Positions 15,476 to 23,713 of a stretch of DNA of 64,000 bases are shown here, piece by piece (position 1 is the stretch's first letter; each line of letters opens with the position of its first letter). The stretch lies in contig CP166702.1 in the NCBI GenBank assembly GCA_051414805.1, positions 2,914,001 through 2,978,000 of the forward strand, in the 5' to 3' direction. The stretch is from Xenophilus sp003671765 (GTDB lineage Bacteria; Pseudomonadota; Gammaproteobacteria; Burkholderiales; Burkholderiaceae_C). The position numbers and the translations under genes are program-made. The notes below the pieces were generated by a model. It saw nothing but the letters and a program-made list of their open reading frames with translations, did no database searches and was not told the DNA's origin.

Positions 15476-17131
15476 ATGAGCACCCCGAACATCACGACCC
15501 ACGAAGTCTTCAACCAGCCCGCCCCGCTGGCCGGCTACAACCTCTTCGACACGAACCATGCGCTGCGCGATGCGTTGCGCTTCAATGCCCCGCAGCTGGA
15601 CACCGCGCCGCTGCACACGCTGGGCGCGGCTCTGGGCACGGCCGACATGCAGGCCCACGCGCGCCTGGCCAACGTCCACACGCCCGAGCTGCACACGCAC
15701 GACCGCTTCGGCCGCCGCATCGACCAGGTGGAATTCCACCCGAGTTATCACGCGCTGATGTCGGCTGCGGTGGGCGCGGGCCTGCATGGCCTGCCGTGGG
15801 CCGGCGAGGGCGCGTCGCCGCACGTACAACGCGCGGCAGGCTTCATGCTCTTCACGGAACTCGAGCCCTCGATCCTGTGCCCGATCTCGATGACCTATGC
15901 GGTCACGCCCGGGCTGCGCGGCAACGCGGCCGTGTACGGCGAATGGGCGCCGCTGCTGCAAAGCCGCGTTTACGACCCGCGGCTCACGGTCTACCGCGAC
16001 AAGCCGGGCGTCACCATGGGCATGGGCATGACCGAGAAGCAGGGCGGCTCCGACGTGCGTGCGAACACCACGCAGGCGGTGCGCGACGGCAGCGATGCCT
16101 GGGGCGAGCGCTACGCCCTCACCGGCCACAAGTGGTTCTTCTCGGCACCGATGTGCGATGCCTTCCTGGTGCTGGCGCAGGCGCCGGCAGGCCTCACATG
16201 CTTCTTCCTCCCACGGGTGTTGCCCGACGGCACGCTCAACGCCATCCGCATCCAGCGCCTGAAGGACAAGCTGGGCAACAAGGCCAACGCGAGCTCCGAG
16301 GTCGAGTTCCACGGTGCCAGCGCCTGGCTGGTGGGCGAGGAGGGCCGCGGCGTGCCGCAGATCCTCGAGATGGGCACCATGACGCGGCTCGACTGCGCGC
16401 TCGGCACCAGCGGCCTCATGCGCCAGGCGTTGGCGCTGGCGCTGAACCACACGGCGCAGCGCAGCGCCTTCGGCAAGCTGCTGATCGACCAGCCGCTGAT
16501 GAAGAACGTGCTGGCCGACATCGCGCTGGAGAGCGAGGCGGCGACCGCGCTCGCGATCCGCCTGGCGCGTGCCTTCGACCGGCAGGACAACGCGCACGAA
16601 CGGCTGATGGCCCGTCTGCTCACGCCGGTCGCCAAGTTCTGGATCTGCAAGCGCGGCAGCCACCTGGCGCAGGAGGCGATGGAGTGCCTGGGCGGCAACG
16701 GCTATGTGGAGGAGGGTGGCGAGGGCGTGATGGCCCGCGTCTACCGCGAGATGCCGCTCAATTCCATCTGGGAAGGCGCCGGCAACATCATGGCGCTCGA
16801 CCTGCTGCGCGGCCTGCGCAAGGGCGATGCGGCCGCGGCGCTGGCGCAGGAGCTGGCGCCCGCGCGCGGCCAGCATGCGGCGCTGGATCGCCTGGTGGAT
16901 GCGCTGCCTGCGCGGGTCGAGGCCATGGCCACCGAGATGGAGGCACGCCGGCTCGCCCAGGACGTGGCGCTGGCGGTGCAGGCCGCGCTGCTGGTGCAGA
17001 CCGCGCCGGCGGCCGTGCATGCAGCGTTTTGCGCCTCTCGCCTGGGCGGCGATTGGGGCCACGCCTTCGGCACGCTGGGCGCCGGCGTGGACTTCGACGC
17101 CATCGTGCAGCGGGCCATGCCCGTCGCCTGA
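15476..17131 (+). CDS. Acyl-CoA dehydrogenase, AidB/isovaleryl-CoA dehydrogenase-like
   Basis: A 551-aa flavoprotein of the AidB subclass (E. coli AidB is about 540 aa). Typical features are the N-terminal EVFNQPAPLAGYNLFDTNH, the MGMGMTEKQGGSDVRANTT flavin motif, HKWFFSAPMCDAFLVL, the C-terminal QEAMECLGGNGYVEEG and the NSIWEGAGNIMALDLLRGL catalytic region. In E. coli AidB responds to alkylation damage and binds DNA; here the C-terminal region is Ala-rich and not strongly basic, so DNA binding is uncertain. A CGGAGA site lies 8 bases upstream of the ATG at 15476. It stands alone, divergent from cytochrome b561. Confidence 0.9.
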   Translation: MSTPNITTHEVFNQPAPLAGYNLFDTNHALRDALRFNAPQLDTAPLHTLGAALGTADMQAHARLANVHTPELHTHDRFGRRIDQVEFHPSYHALMSAAVGAGLHGLPWAGEGASPHVQRAAGFMLFTELEPSILCPISMTYAVTPGLRGNAAVYGEWAPLLQSRVYDPRLTVYRDKPGVTMGMGMTEKQGGSDVRANTTQAVRDGSDAWGERYALTGHKWFFSAPMCDAFLVLAQAPAGLTCFFLPRVLPDGTLNAIRIQRLKDKLGNKANASSEVEFHGASAWLVGEEGRGVPQILEMGTMTRLDCALGTSGLMRQALALALNHTAQRSAFGKLLIDQPLMKNVLADIALESEAATALAIRLARAFDRQDNAHERLMARLLTPVAKFWICKRGSHLAQEAMECLGGNGYVEEGGEGVMARVYREMPLNSIWEGAGNIMALDLLRGLRKGDAAAALAQELAPARGQHAALDRLVDALPARVEAMATEMEARRLAQDVALAVQAALLVQTAPAAVHAAFCASRLGGDWGHAFGTLGAGVDFDAIVQRAMPVA

Positions 17132-17324
17132 CGTCGGGCGCGAGCGCCCATCGCGCTGCCGGGCGAGATCGTCACGTTTGTGACGAGTTGGGCCACAACG
17201 CCCGGCTGGCGGGCGCTGCAGCCCGATTGCACTTTGCCGCCACGCCGATGTGGACAGGTGTCCGAGCCCTTGTCCTGCGGCTGTCGGCCCGTCAGCATGC
17301 TCCGCTCATCCGACGGAGACGCCC

Positions 17325-18029
17325 ATGACCGAACCCCTGAAAGACGCTGCCACGCTGGCCGCCGAAGCCGCCCGGCCGTACCCCAACGACAGCCCCGCCT
17401 ACCGCGCGGCCCGCGTGGCGCTGCTGGCCGAAGAGATCGAGCTGCGCCGCCGCATCGAGCGCGTGGCCGCCATGCGCCGCGCCTTGCCGCCGGGCGGGGA
17501 GCCGGGGCAGGATTACCGCTTCCTCGACGAGCAGGGCCGCGACCTGGGCCTGGCCGACCTGTTCGGGCGGCACGACACGCTGGTGAGCTACTTCTGGATG
17601 TACGGCCCGCAGCGCGAACGCCCCTGCCCGATGTGCACCGCCTTCCTCGGGGCCCTGGACATCCCGGTGGTCGACATTTCGCAGCGCGTGGCCTTCGCCG
17701 TGCTGGGGCGCTCGCCCGTGGCGCGCCAGCTGGCCTTCGCGCGCGAGCGCGGCTGGCGGAATCTGCGCTTCTTCCAGACCGTCGGCGACGACTTCGCGCG
17801 CGACTACCGCGGCCTGGCGCCGGACGGCAGCGAGTGGCCCGCGCTGGACGTGTGGACGAAGGCGCCGGACGGCACGGTGCGCCACTTCTGGGCCTCCGAA
17901 CTCGGCGGCACGCAGGACCCCGGCCAGGACCCGCGCGGCGCGCCCGACCCGACGCTGCTGTGGAACATCCTCGACCTCACGCCCGCCGGTCGCGGCAGCG
18001 ACTGGTACCCCAAGCTCGCCTACGGCTGA
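17325..18029 (+). CDS. DUF899 family thioredoxin-like protein
   Basis: A 234-aa protein of the DUF899 group, a thioredoxin-like fold of unknown biochemical role often found in aromatic degraders and actinobacteria. Residues about 60-150 contain FLDEQGRDLGLADLF, the diagnostic SYFWMYGPQRERPCPMCTAF with a CPMC pair, and SPVARQLAFARERGWRNLRF; the tail has WNILDLTPAGRG. The ATG at 17325 has a CGGAGAC site; a 25-codon upstream extension is unlikely. The CxxC suggests redox activity, but DUF899 members lack a proven reaction. Confidence 0.85.
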   Translation: MTEPLKDAATLAAEAARPYPNDSPAYRAARVALLAEEIELRRRIERVAAMRRALPPGGEPGQDYRFLDEQGRDLGLADLFGRHDTLVSYFWMYGPQRERPCPMCTAFLGALDIPVVDISQRVAFAVLGRSPVARQLAFARERGWRNLRFFQTVGDDFARDYRGLAPDGSEWPALDVWTKAPDGTVRHFWASELGGTQDPGQDPRGAPDPTLLWNILDLTPAGRGSDWYPKLAYG

Positions 18030-18128
18030 CAGGCCGGCGTCGCGCGGGCTGTCGCACGGGCTTGGACAAGCGCGCCGCGCGCAGGTAGGGTGCGGGTTCG
18101 ACTTCTTTCCTGCCAACACCGACGCCCC

Positions 18129-19067
18129 ATGCCCGACCTGATCCTGCACCACTATGCCGCCTCGCCCTTTTCCGAGAAGACGCGCCTTCTGCTGGGCCAC
18201 AAGAAGCTGGCCTGGAAGTCGGTCATCATCCCGGCCGTCATGCCCAAGCCCGACGTGGTGGCGCTGACCGGCGGCTACCGCCGCACGCCGGTGCTGCAGC
18301 TCGGGGCCGACATCTACTGCGACACCGCCCTCATCGCCGACGTGCTGGAGCATCTGCAGCCCGAACCGACGCTCTACCCGGAGCCGGAGAAGGGCCTGTC
18401 GCGCATCCTCGCGCAGTGGGCCGACAGCTCGCTCTTCTGGGCCGCGATGGCCTACAACCTGCAGCCCAAGGGCGCCGCGGAACTGTTCGCCACGCTGCCG
18501 CCCGAGGCCGCCAAGGCCTTCGGCGAGGACCGCGCGAAGATGAGCACCGGCAACATGGCCCGCCTGCGCCCCGGCGATGCGGCGGCGGCGTACAAGTCGT
18601 ACCTGCGGCGCCTGTCGGACATGCTGGACGACAAGCCCTTCCTGCTGGGCGAAGTGCCCTGCATCGCCGACTTCTCGGCCTACCACCCGCTCTGGTACAC
18701 CACTCGCATCCATGCGGTGAAGGGGATCCTCGAGCTCACGCCCGCGGTGGTCGACTGGATGGACCGCATGAAGGCCATCGGCCACGGCAGCTTCGAGAAG
18801 ATCACCGCCGCCGATGCCATCGCCGAAGCCAAGGCGGCAACGCCCAAGACCGTGCTCACCGACAGCACCTTCCAGGACGAGCACGGCATTCCGCTGGGCA
18901 GCGCCGTGACCATTCGCGCCGAGAGCTTCGGGCTGGAGGAAACGCCCGGCACGCTGGTCGCCGCCACCCGCACCCACTACACGCTGGCGCGCGAGAGCGA
19001 GGCCACCGGCGCGGTGCACGTGCACTTCCCGCGCATCGGCTACGTGCTCAAGGCGGTCGAGGGCTGA
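18129..19067 (+). CDS. Glutathione S-transferase family protein
   Basis: A 312-aa protein with an N-terminal thioredoxin-like GST domain (LILHHYAASPFSEKTRLLLG, then RRTPVLQLGADIYCDTALIA, residues 3-75) and an all-helical C-terminal domain to about residue 225. About 75 further residues form an extra beta-rich tail (PLGSAVTIRAESFGLEETPG) not found in ordinary 200-220 aa GSTs. The catalytic residue is probably S in ASPFSE. The ATG at 18129 is preferred over an upstream one because family homology begins there. Substrate unknown. Confidence 0.85.
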   Translation: MPDLILHHYAASPFSEKTRLLLGHKKLAWKSVIIPAVMPKPDVVALTGGYRRTPVLQLGADIYCDTALIADVLEHLQPEPTLYPEPEKGLSRILAQWADSSLFWAAMAYNLQPKGAAELFATLPPEAAKAFGEDRAKMSTGNMARLRPGDAAAAYKSYLRRLSDMLDDKPFLLGEVPCIADFSAYHPLWYTTRIHAVKGILELTPAVVDWMDRMKAIGHGSFEKITAADAIAEAKAATPKTVLTDSTFQDEHGIPLGSAVTIRAESFGLEETPGTLVAATRTHYTLARESEATGAVHVHFPRIGYVLKAVEG

Positions 19068-19077
19068 GCCGCGCCGC

Positions 19078-19500
19078 TCACTCGCTGTTGCGCAGCCGGC
19101 GCGCCATGGTGAACACCTTGTCCTTCACACGGTCGTAGTGCAGGAAGGTGCCGTCGAGCGTGCCGACATAGGCGTCGATGGACACGGACTTCGCGACTTC
19201 GATGTCATCGTCGCTGAACACGTTGTATTCGCCCTTGAGCTTGCCGATCGAGTAGATCGGGTGCGTGTGGTAGTAGGCCATCGGAATGCTCCCCGGCGGG
19301 CAGCCGCAGTTGGGCGCCCGGTGGCCGACGTTGACCGTGGTGCGCTCGTACTGGGTGACGGGATCCTGCGCGTAGATCAGCCCTCCCAGGGAATAGAGCA
19401 TGCCGCCGTATTCGATGCGGCTGTTCACCGAGGTCACGAGGATCTTGTCGAGGACGGCGAACGCGGCCTCGTCGAGGGATGTGAAGCGGGGTGCAGCCAT
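19078..19500 (-). CDS. DUF4329 family protein with JAMM-like metal-binding motif
   Basis: A 140-aa protein that I assign to DUF4329. Residues 29-34 (IEYGGM) and the YHTHP motif at 77-81 with S96 and D99 in FSDDDIE resemble the E...HxH...SxxD metal site of JAB/JAMM proteases, although the loop between HxH and S is about eight residues longer than usual. No signal peptide or membrane segment is visible. DUF4329 domains are known at the C-termini of Rhs-type polymorphic toxins; here the domain stands alone with no Rhs or secretion gene nearby. The start at MAAPRF has no clear ribosome site. Confidence 0.7.
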   Translation of the reverse strand: MAAPRFTSLDEAAFAVLDKILVTSVNSRIEYGGMLYSLGGLIYAQDPVTQYERTTVNVGHRAPNCGCPPGSIPMAYYHTHPIYSIGKLKGEYNVFSDDDIEVAKSVSIDAYVGTLDGTFLHYDRVKDKVFTMARRLRNSE

Positions 19501-19691
19501 GGGTGGGGGCGGACGTGTGCGGTGGAAATTCGGCGATTCTGGCGTTCGCGCCGCGGCCCGACCATCGGTCGAACGGACTGGCCGTGCGGCCAAGCGGCCG
19601 AGTTGGGGGCGCCCGGCGGTACCTGGCGTGCACCTGCATGTCCCCCGCACCGGCTGGGTGCCGAAGGCGCTCGAGGGCCGACGCCGGCCTG

Positions 19692-20507
19692 CTAGCGATT
19701 CGGGTCGAGGAACTCGCGAACCGCGAGCGCCACGCGTTCGGGTGCGGCCAGCGCCCCGATGTGCGGCACTCCCTCGAGCAGCACACGTTCCGCGCCCCGG
19801 AGGTGCTCGGCCAGTTCGAAGGTCGCTTCGGGCGGGATGAGCCGGTCGGCGGAGCCCGCCATCAGCAGCACCGGCGCCTGCAGCGCTGCCCAGTCCATCG
19901 CCGGGGGAGGCGACTGCATCATGGCGGCGCGCCGCTGTTTCTGCGCATCGTTGCGGCCCGTGCCTCGAAAGATGTCCATGGCCTCCGGATGCGCCGCCAG
20001 GTAGGCGTCATGGAGGAAATAGGACGCGATGGCAGGAGCATGGGCCGCCGGGTCGGCACGCAGGCGCATCAGGTCGGCGAACACCGGGGCATTGAAGTCG
20101 GCGATCGCGCGGCCCACGCGCCAGGTGCTGCCGAGCACCAGGCGCTCCACTCGGTCCGGATGCCGCAGCGCCAGCACCTGGGCGATCTGACCGCCGAAGG
20201 ACGTGCCGTAGACGTGGGCGCGGGCCGTGGGCGATCCGCCGACGGCCTCGATCAGATCGGCCGCGTCGTCCGCGAGCGCTTCGAGGCCGTAGGGCGCGTC
20301 GCCGTTGGTGGTCCTGCCTGAATCGCGCTGGTCATAGGCCACCACCGTGAACCGAGGCGCAAGCAGCTCGACCAGTGCGTCGAACATGCCATGGTCGGCT
20401 TCGGCGCCATGGATCAGCAGCAGGAGCGGGCCGCTGCCTCCGCGGCGATAAAAGCTGCGCACCTCGCCTCGGCCGGCAAAGCCCTCGTCCGCATCCGGCG
20501 CGCTCAT
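19692..20507 (-). CDS. Alpha/beta hydrolase
   Basis: A 271-aa alpha/beta hydrolase of the C-C bond hydrolase/esterase type. The oxyanion motif LLLIHGAEADHG is at 29-40, the nucleophile elbow GTSFGGQ puts S103 at the catalytic position, and the acid and base follow as GSADRLIPP and EGVPHIGAL. The ATG overlaps the TGA of the VOC gene (ATGA). It is last in the operon Bug protein, FAD hydroxylase, VOC protein, hydrolase, an order reminiscent of hydroxylation, ring cleavage and hydrolysis in aromatic meta-pathways. It may cleave a ring-fission product, but lactonase or esterase activity cannot be excluded. Confidence 0.88.
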   Translation of the reverse strand: MSAPDADEGFAGRGEVRSFYRRGGSGPLLLLIHGAEADHGMFDALVELLAPRFTVVAYDQRDSGRTTNGDAPYGLEALADDAADLIEAVGGSPTARAHVYGTSFGGQIAQVLALRHPDRVERLVLGSTWRVGRAIADFNAPVFADLMRLRADPAAHAPAIASYFLHDAYLAAHPEAMDIFRGTGRNDAQKQRRAAMMQSPPPAMDWAALQAPVLLMAGSADRLIPPEATFELAEHLRGAERVLLEGVPHIGALAAPERVALAVREFLDPNR

Positions 20508-20920
20508 TCGGGCAACTCGAAGGTGAGTTCGATCTTCGCGCCCGCCGGGTCGCGCAGGAAGATCTGTTGCAGCGGCCAGCCCGGGACGGGCAGCTCCTCG
20601 AAGGGAATCGCCTGTTGCCGAAGCCATCGGCGCGTGTGCTCCAGCCCGGTCGCCCGCAGCGACACATGGTCGAAGCCGGGTCCCGGCGCGGCCGGCTCGC
20701 GCGGTGCGGTCTCGTCCAGGACCGCCGCCAGGTGCACGACGGCGGTCTCGCCGACGTAGAGCCAGTGTCCGTCGAAGGGAAAGTCCGGCCGAGGCCCGGT
20801 CGCCATGCCGAGCACCTCGCAGTAGAAGGCGCGCACGGCGTCGAGCGCGGCTGGCGCACAACGGATGGTGAAGTGGTGGAGGCCGAGCAGCGCGGGCCCG
20901 GTGGCGGGAGCGGCGCTCAC
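20504..20920 (-). CDS. VOC superfamily protein (glyoxalase/dioxygenase-like)
   Basis: A 138-aa protein with two beta-alpha-beta-beta-beta modules of the vicinal oxygen chelate fold. Candidate metal ligands are H16 (GLHHF), H63 (VVHLA), H85 (FDHVS) and E131 (KIELTF), the arrangement of glyoxalase I or fosfomycin-type enzymes. It is half the size of classical extradiol dioxygenases. The GTG start overlaps the stop of the hydroxylase gene (GTGA), giving a coupled start without a ribosome site. Operon position suggests it acts on the hydroxylase product, as a small dioxygenase, lyase or isomerase; the reaction is not determined. Confidence 0.82.
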   Translation of the reverse strand: MSAAPATGPALLGLHHFTIRCAPAALDAVRAFYCEVLGMATGPRPDFPFDGHWLYVGETAVVHLAAVLDETAPREPAAPGPGFDHVSLRATGLEHTRRWLRQQAIPFEELPVPGWPLQQIFLRDPAGAKIELTFELPE

Positions 20921-22554
20921 GATGCGCGCGCCTTCCCGAGCACCTGTGCCATCACCGCCGTGAGTTCGGCCGCCGGGTCGTCGGGCGTCCAGGCGGCGCG
21001 GTAGCAGACATGGCCATCGGGCCGGACCAGGGCGGCGCCCCGCATGCCCATGCGGATGCCGCTGGCCGGGTCGATGCTGGGCAGCTGGCGAAAGTCGATC
21101 GGGACGCCCGCCGCGTCGGCGGCCCGTGCGGCGGCCGCCTCCCAGGCCTGTCCCAGCGGGCCGGCCACCAGCACGAAGCGGCGGTCGAACCAGTCCAGCG
21201 TCGAATGCCTGCGCGCCGCGTCGAGCCACGCATGGGGAAAGCGCCCGCCGGGGCGGTCCGCAGGCTCGTACACGCGCGGGTTCAACGGCTTGGCCACGGT
21301 GCCGTCGGGCACGATCGCGGCGCTCTCGTAGCTGAAGCCCAGGGACTGGCCGATGCTGTGAAGGTGGTTGTCGGTGTCGGTGATCCAGAACGCGCAGCGG
21401 TCCTCGTTGCCCGATTCGACGGCATCGGCCAGCAGATCGAAGCGCTTGCGGTTGAGGAAGCTGAAGTCTGCGTTCGACACCGCGACCGGGCGCCGCTCGG
21501 CCTCGTAGGTGTCCAGCAACGCGTCGGTCGCCCGGCCCTGCAGCACCAGCGCGAGCTTCCACACCAGGTTGTGCGCATCCTGCACCCCCGAATTGAGGCC
21601 GAAGCCGCCGGTCGGCGGGAAGCGGTGCGCCGCATCGCCCACCAGGAACGCGCGGCCACGCCGGAACTGGCGTGCCACCTGCCGGCTCACGCGCCAGGTC
21701 GACCGGTTGATGATCTGCACGTCCAGGTCGGCGATGCCGGTGTGCGCCCGCGCGATCTCGATCACCTCCTGGTCGGTCCACGGGTGGTCGCGCTCGTCCT
21801 CGGTGTGGCCGATCTGGCTCACCGTGAGCCACCGGTCGCGGCCGTTGGTGTTGAGGATGGTGGCCGGCGGCACGGCCGGGTCGGTCGGCAGGATCCGGAT
21901 CATCGCGGCCTGGCGCGCCACCGGCAGCCGCGACAGGTCGGCGCGCCAGTAGTCGTTGGCCATGATCGCGATGGTCGACGGGCCGTCGAACTCGATTCCG
22001 AGCTGCCGCCGCACCGAACTGCCTGCGCCGTCGGCGGCCAGCAGGTAGCTGGCCCGCCACTGCTGCGTGGCACCGGTCTCGACATTGCGCGTGTCGACGA
22101 TCACGCCCTCGTCCATCAGTTCGAAGCCGGTGCACTCGGTCGAGAACAGGATCCGCCCGTGCCGCGAATGGCGCGCGACGGCGTACAGCTCTTCCTCCAC
22201 GGCGTCCTGCGCCACGAAGGACTTGCGCGCCGGCGTGTGGTGAGACACGTCGGGCTCGGGCATGGTGCGGCCGATCTCCCGGCCGGCCATGCTCTCGACG
22301 AAGGCGAAGACGTCGGCGCCGTCGCCCAGTCCGCGTGCGCGCACCTGCTCCTCGATGCCCCAGAGCCGGAACAGCTCCATCGTGCGCGGCCAGCAGCCGC
22401 GCGACTTGGGATGGACGGTGGTCGACGGGCTGCGCTCGACGACGACGAAGGGGATCTCGAAGCGGTCCAGCAGCAGCGCCAGGGCCAGGCCCACGGGGCC
22501 GCCGCCGACCACGAAGACCGGAACGGATGAGGGGGAGTCAGTCGAGGAGGACAT
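20917..22554 (-). CDS. FAD-dependent aromatic hydroxylase (MhpA/phenol hydroxylase family)
   Basis: A 545-aa class A flavoprotein monooxygenase, which hydroxylates aromatics using NAD(P)H and O2. Motifs in order are VVGGGPVG (15-22) for FAD, the DG motif in LLAADGAGSSVRRQLG, and the second FAD motif FLVGDAAHRFPPTGGFG with LNSGVQDAHNLVWKL; the C-terminal 150 residues form the thioredoxin-like domain of the 3-(3-hydroxyphenyl)propionate hydroxylase group. A second possible start at 22611 overlaps the stop of the Bug gene (TGATG) and would add 19 residues; 22554 is chosen because family homology begins just after it. It is flanked by binding-protein and VOC genes. Confidence 0.9.
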   Translation of the reverse strand: MSSSTDSPSSVPVFVVGGGPVGLALALLLDRFEIPFVVVERSPSTTVHPKSRGCWPRTMELFRLWGIEEQVRARGLGDGADVFAFVESMAGREIGRTMPEPDVSHHTPARKSFVAQDAVEEELYAVARHSRHGRILFSTECTGFELMDEGVIVDTRNVETGATQQWRASYLLAADGAGSSVRRQLGIEFDGPSTIAIMANDYWRADLSRLPVARQAAMIRILPTDPAVPPATILNTNGRDRWLTVSQIGHTEDERDHPWTDQEVIEIARAHTGIADLDVQIINRSTWRVSRQVARQFRRGRAFLVGDAAHRFPPTGGFGLNSGVQDAHNLVWKLALVLQGRATDALLDTYEAERRPVAVSNADFSFLNRKRFDLLADAVESGNEDRCAFWITDTDNHLHSIGQSLGFSYESAAIVPDGTVAKPLNPRVYEPADRPGGRFPHAWLDAARRHSTLDWFDRRFVLVAGPLGQAWEAAAARAADAAGVPIDFRQLPSIDPASGIRMGMRGAALVRPDGHVCYRAAWTPDDPAAELTAVMAQVLGKARAS

Positions 22555-22610
22555 GGTGCTTGGTGAGTCGAGGAGGAATCGAGGAGAAGGAGAAGGGCGG
22601 AGAGCGGACA

Positions 22611-23612
22611 TCAATCGACCGAGATGCCCAGCGGCGTGAGGTCGCGCCGGTAGCGAGCCAGCTCTTCCTCGTTGAAGCGTGCGAACTGCGCCGGGGGCAT
22701 GTTGACCACGGAGCCGACGTACTTCATGGCCGCGAGGTAGGAGGGCTGGCGCGACGCGGCCACCACCTCCGAATAGATCGCCTGCACCAGTGCGCCGGGC
22801 ATGCCGGGGGGACCGTACAGCGCACTCCAGGCCGACAGCTCCGCGTTGCGGATGCCCAGTTCGGCCAGGGTGGGCACATCGGGCAGTTCCGGCACACGCT
22901 GTTCGTAACCCACCGCCAGGGCGCGCGCCTTGCCCTCCTGGATCATCGGCAGGCTCAGCAGCGTGCTGAACCAGGTGATGTCGACATGGCCGCCGAGGAA
23001 ATCCTGCAGAGGCGAGCCCTTGTAGGGCACGTGCAGCAGGTCGATGCCTGCCGCCCGCGCGAACATGGCGCCGACCACGTGGGTCGGGTTGCCCGCCCCC
23101 CACGAGCCGTAGCTGATCGTGCCCGGCCTGGCCTTCGCCTCGCGAATGACGTCGGCCACGCTCTTGAAGCGCGAATCCGGGCGCACCATCATCACGAAGC
23201 CGGGCGACACCTGCAGTTGCGTGATCGGCGTGAAGTCGCGCGTCACGTCGTAGGGCATCTTCGAATGCAGCACGGCGTTGGCCAGGTGTCCACCGGTGGT
23301 GAAGAGCAGCGTGGCGCCATCGGGCCTGGCACGCGCCACGTCGCCCGAGCCGATGACGCCCGAGGCGCCCGGCCGGTTGTCGACCACGTACGTGCGCGAG
23401 GTGGTCTGGCGCAGCGCCTCCGCCAGCGCCCGGGCGATCCCGTCGACCGGGTTGCCCCCCGGAAACGGCACCACCAGGCGCACCACCTGCGGCGAGCTCT
23501 GCGCTCTCGCGGCCTGGCTTAGGATGGCCGACGCAGGCGCCAGCGCCAATGCCTTCAGCCATTGCCGCCGCTGGCGGCCGAGGGAATCGAATGTGCGATC
23601 GAACTGGGCCAT
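22611..23612 (-). CDS. Bug/TctC family periplasmic solute-binding protein
   Basis: A 333-aa tripartite tricarboxylate transporter-type binding protein, the family greatly expanded in Burkholderiales. The N-terminus carries a twin-arginine-like leader (RQRRQWLKALALAPASAIL ending ARAQ at about residue 38). The mature part has the family signatures VRLVVPFPGGNPVDGIAR, YVVDNRPGASGVIG, LHVPYKGS and ELPDVPTLAELG. No TctA/TctB membrane genes are adjacent, as is usual for orphan Bug proteins. A CGGAGAC site precedes the ATG. As first gene of the operon it probably captures the aromatic or carboxylic substrate; the ligand is unknown. Confidence 0.92.
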   Translation of the reverse strand: MAQFDRTFDSLGRQRRQWLKALALAPASAILSQAARAQSSPQVVRLVVPFPGGNPVDGIARALAEALRQTTSRTYVVDNRPGASGVIGSGDVARARPDGATLLFTTGGHLANAVLHSKMPYDVTRDFTPITQLQVSPGFVMMVRPDSRFKSVADVIREAKARPGTISYGSWGAGNPTHVVGAMFARAAGIDLLHVPYKGSPLQDFLGGHVDITWFSTLLSLPMIQEGKARALAVGYEQRVPELPDVPTLAELGIRNAELSAWSALYGPPGMPGALVQAIYSEVVAASRQPSYLAAMKYVGSVVNMPPAQFARFNEEELARYRRDLTPLGISVD

Positions 23613-23629
23613 GTTGTCTCCGTGACGCG

Positions 23630-23690
23630 CTTAACGCATAGATAATTGCTTTAATGGATCGCATTCTTAACGCAAAAACTACTGCATTAA
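23630..23690. promoter_or_regulatory. Candidate TetR operator/promoter between the Bug gene and the TetR gene
   Basis: This AT-rich stretch contains two exact CTTAACGCA repeats (23630-23638 and 23666-23674) 36 bases apart, plus TTAATG (23651-23656) and GCATTAA (23684-23690) facing each other. It sits in the only control region for the leftward catabolic operon and the rightward regulator, so it is a good place for a regulator site shared by both. Confidence 0.55.
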
Positions 23691-23713
23691 CTGGGACTAA
23701 CCCGGAGGCCGCC

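Noticed and set aside
15280..15513. 78-residue extension of cytochrome b561
   Set aside because: Pro/Arg/His-rich and not family-like; MKTRTGYS fits the family start.
17136..17149. GGGCGC/GCGCCC hairpin after the AidB-like gene as a terminator
   Set aside because: Very short loop and no T-run; such GC palindromes are frequent by chance in this DNA.
20504..20920. Full extradiol dioxygenase
   Set aside because: Only 138 residues with two short VOC modules; extradiol enzymes are about twice as long, so only the VOC superfamily is claimed.
23654..23713. Longer N-terminus for the TetR regulator
   Set aside because: No ribosome site and the DNA looks like an operator; GTG 23714 has perfect GGAGG spacing.
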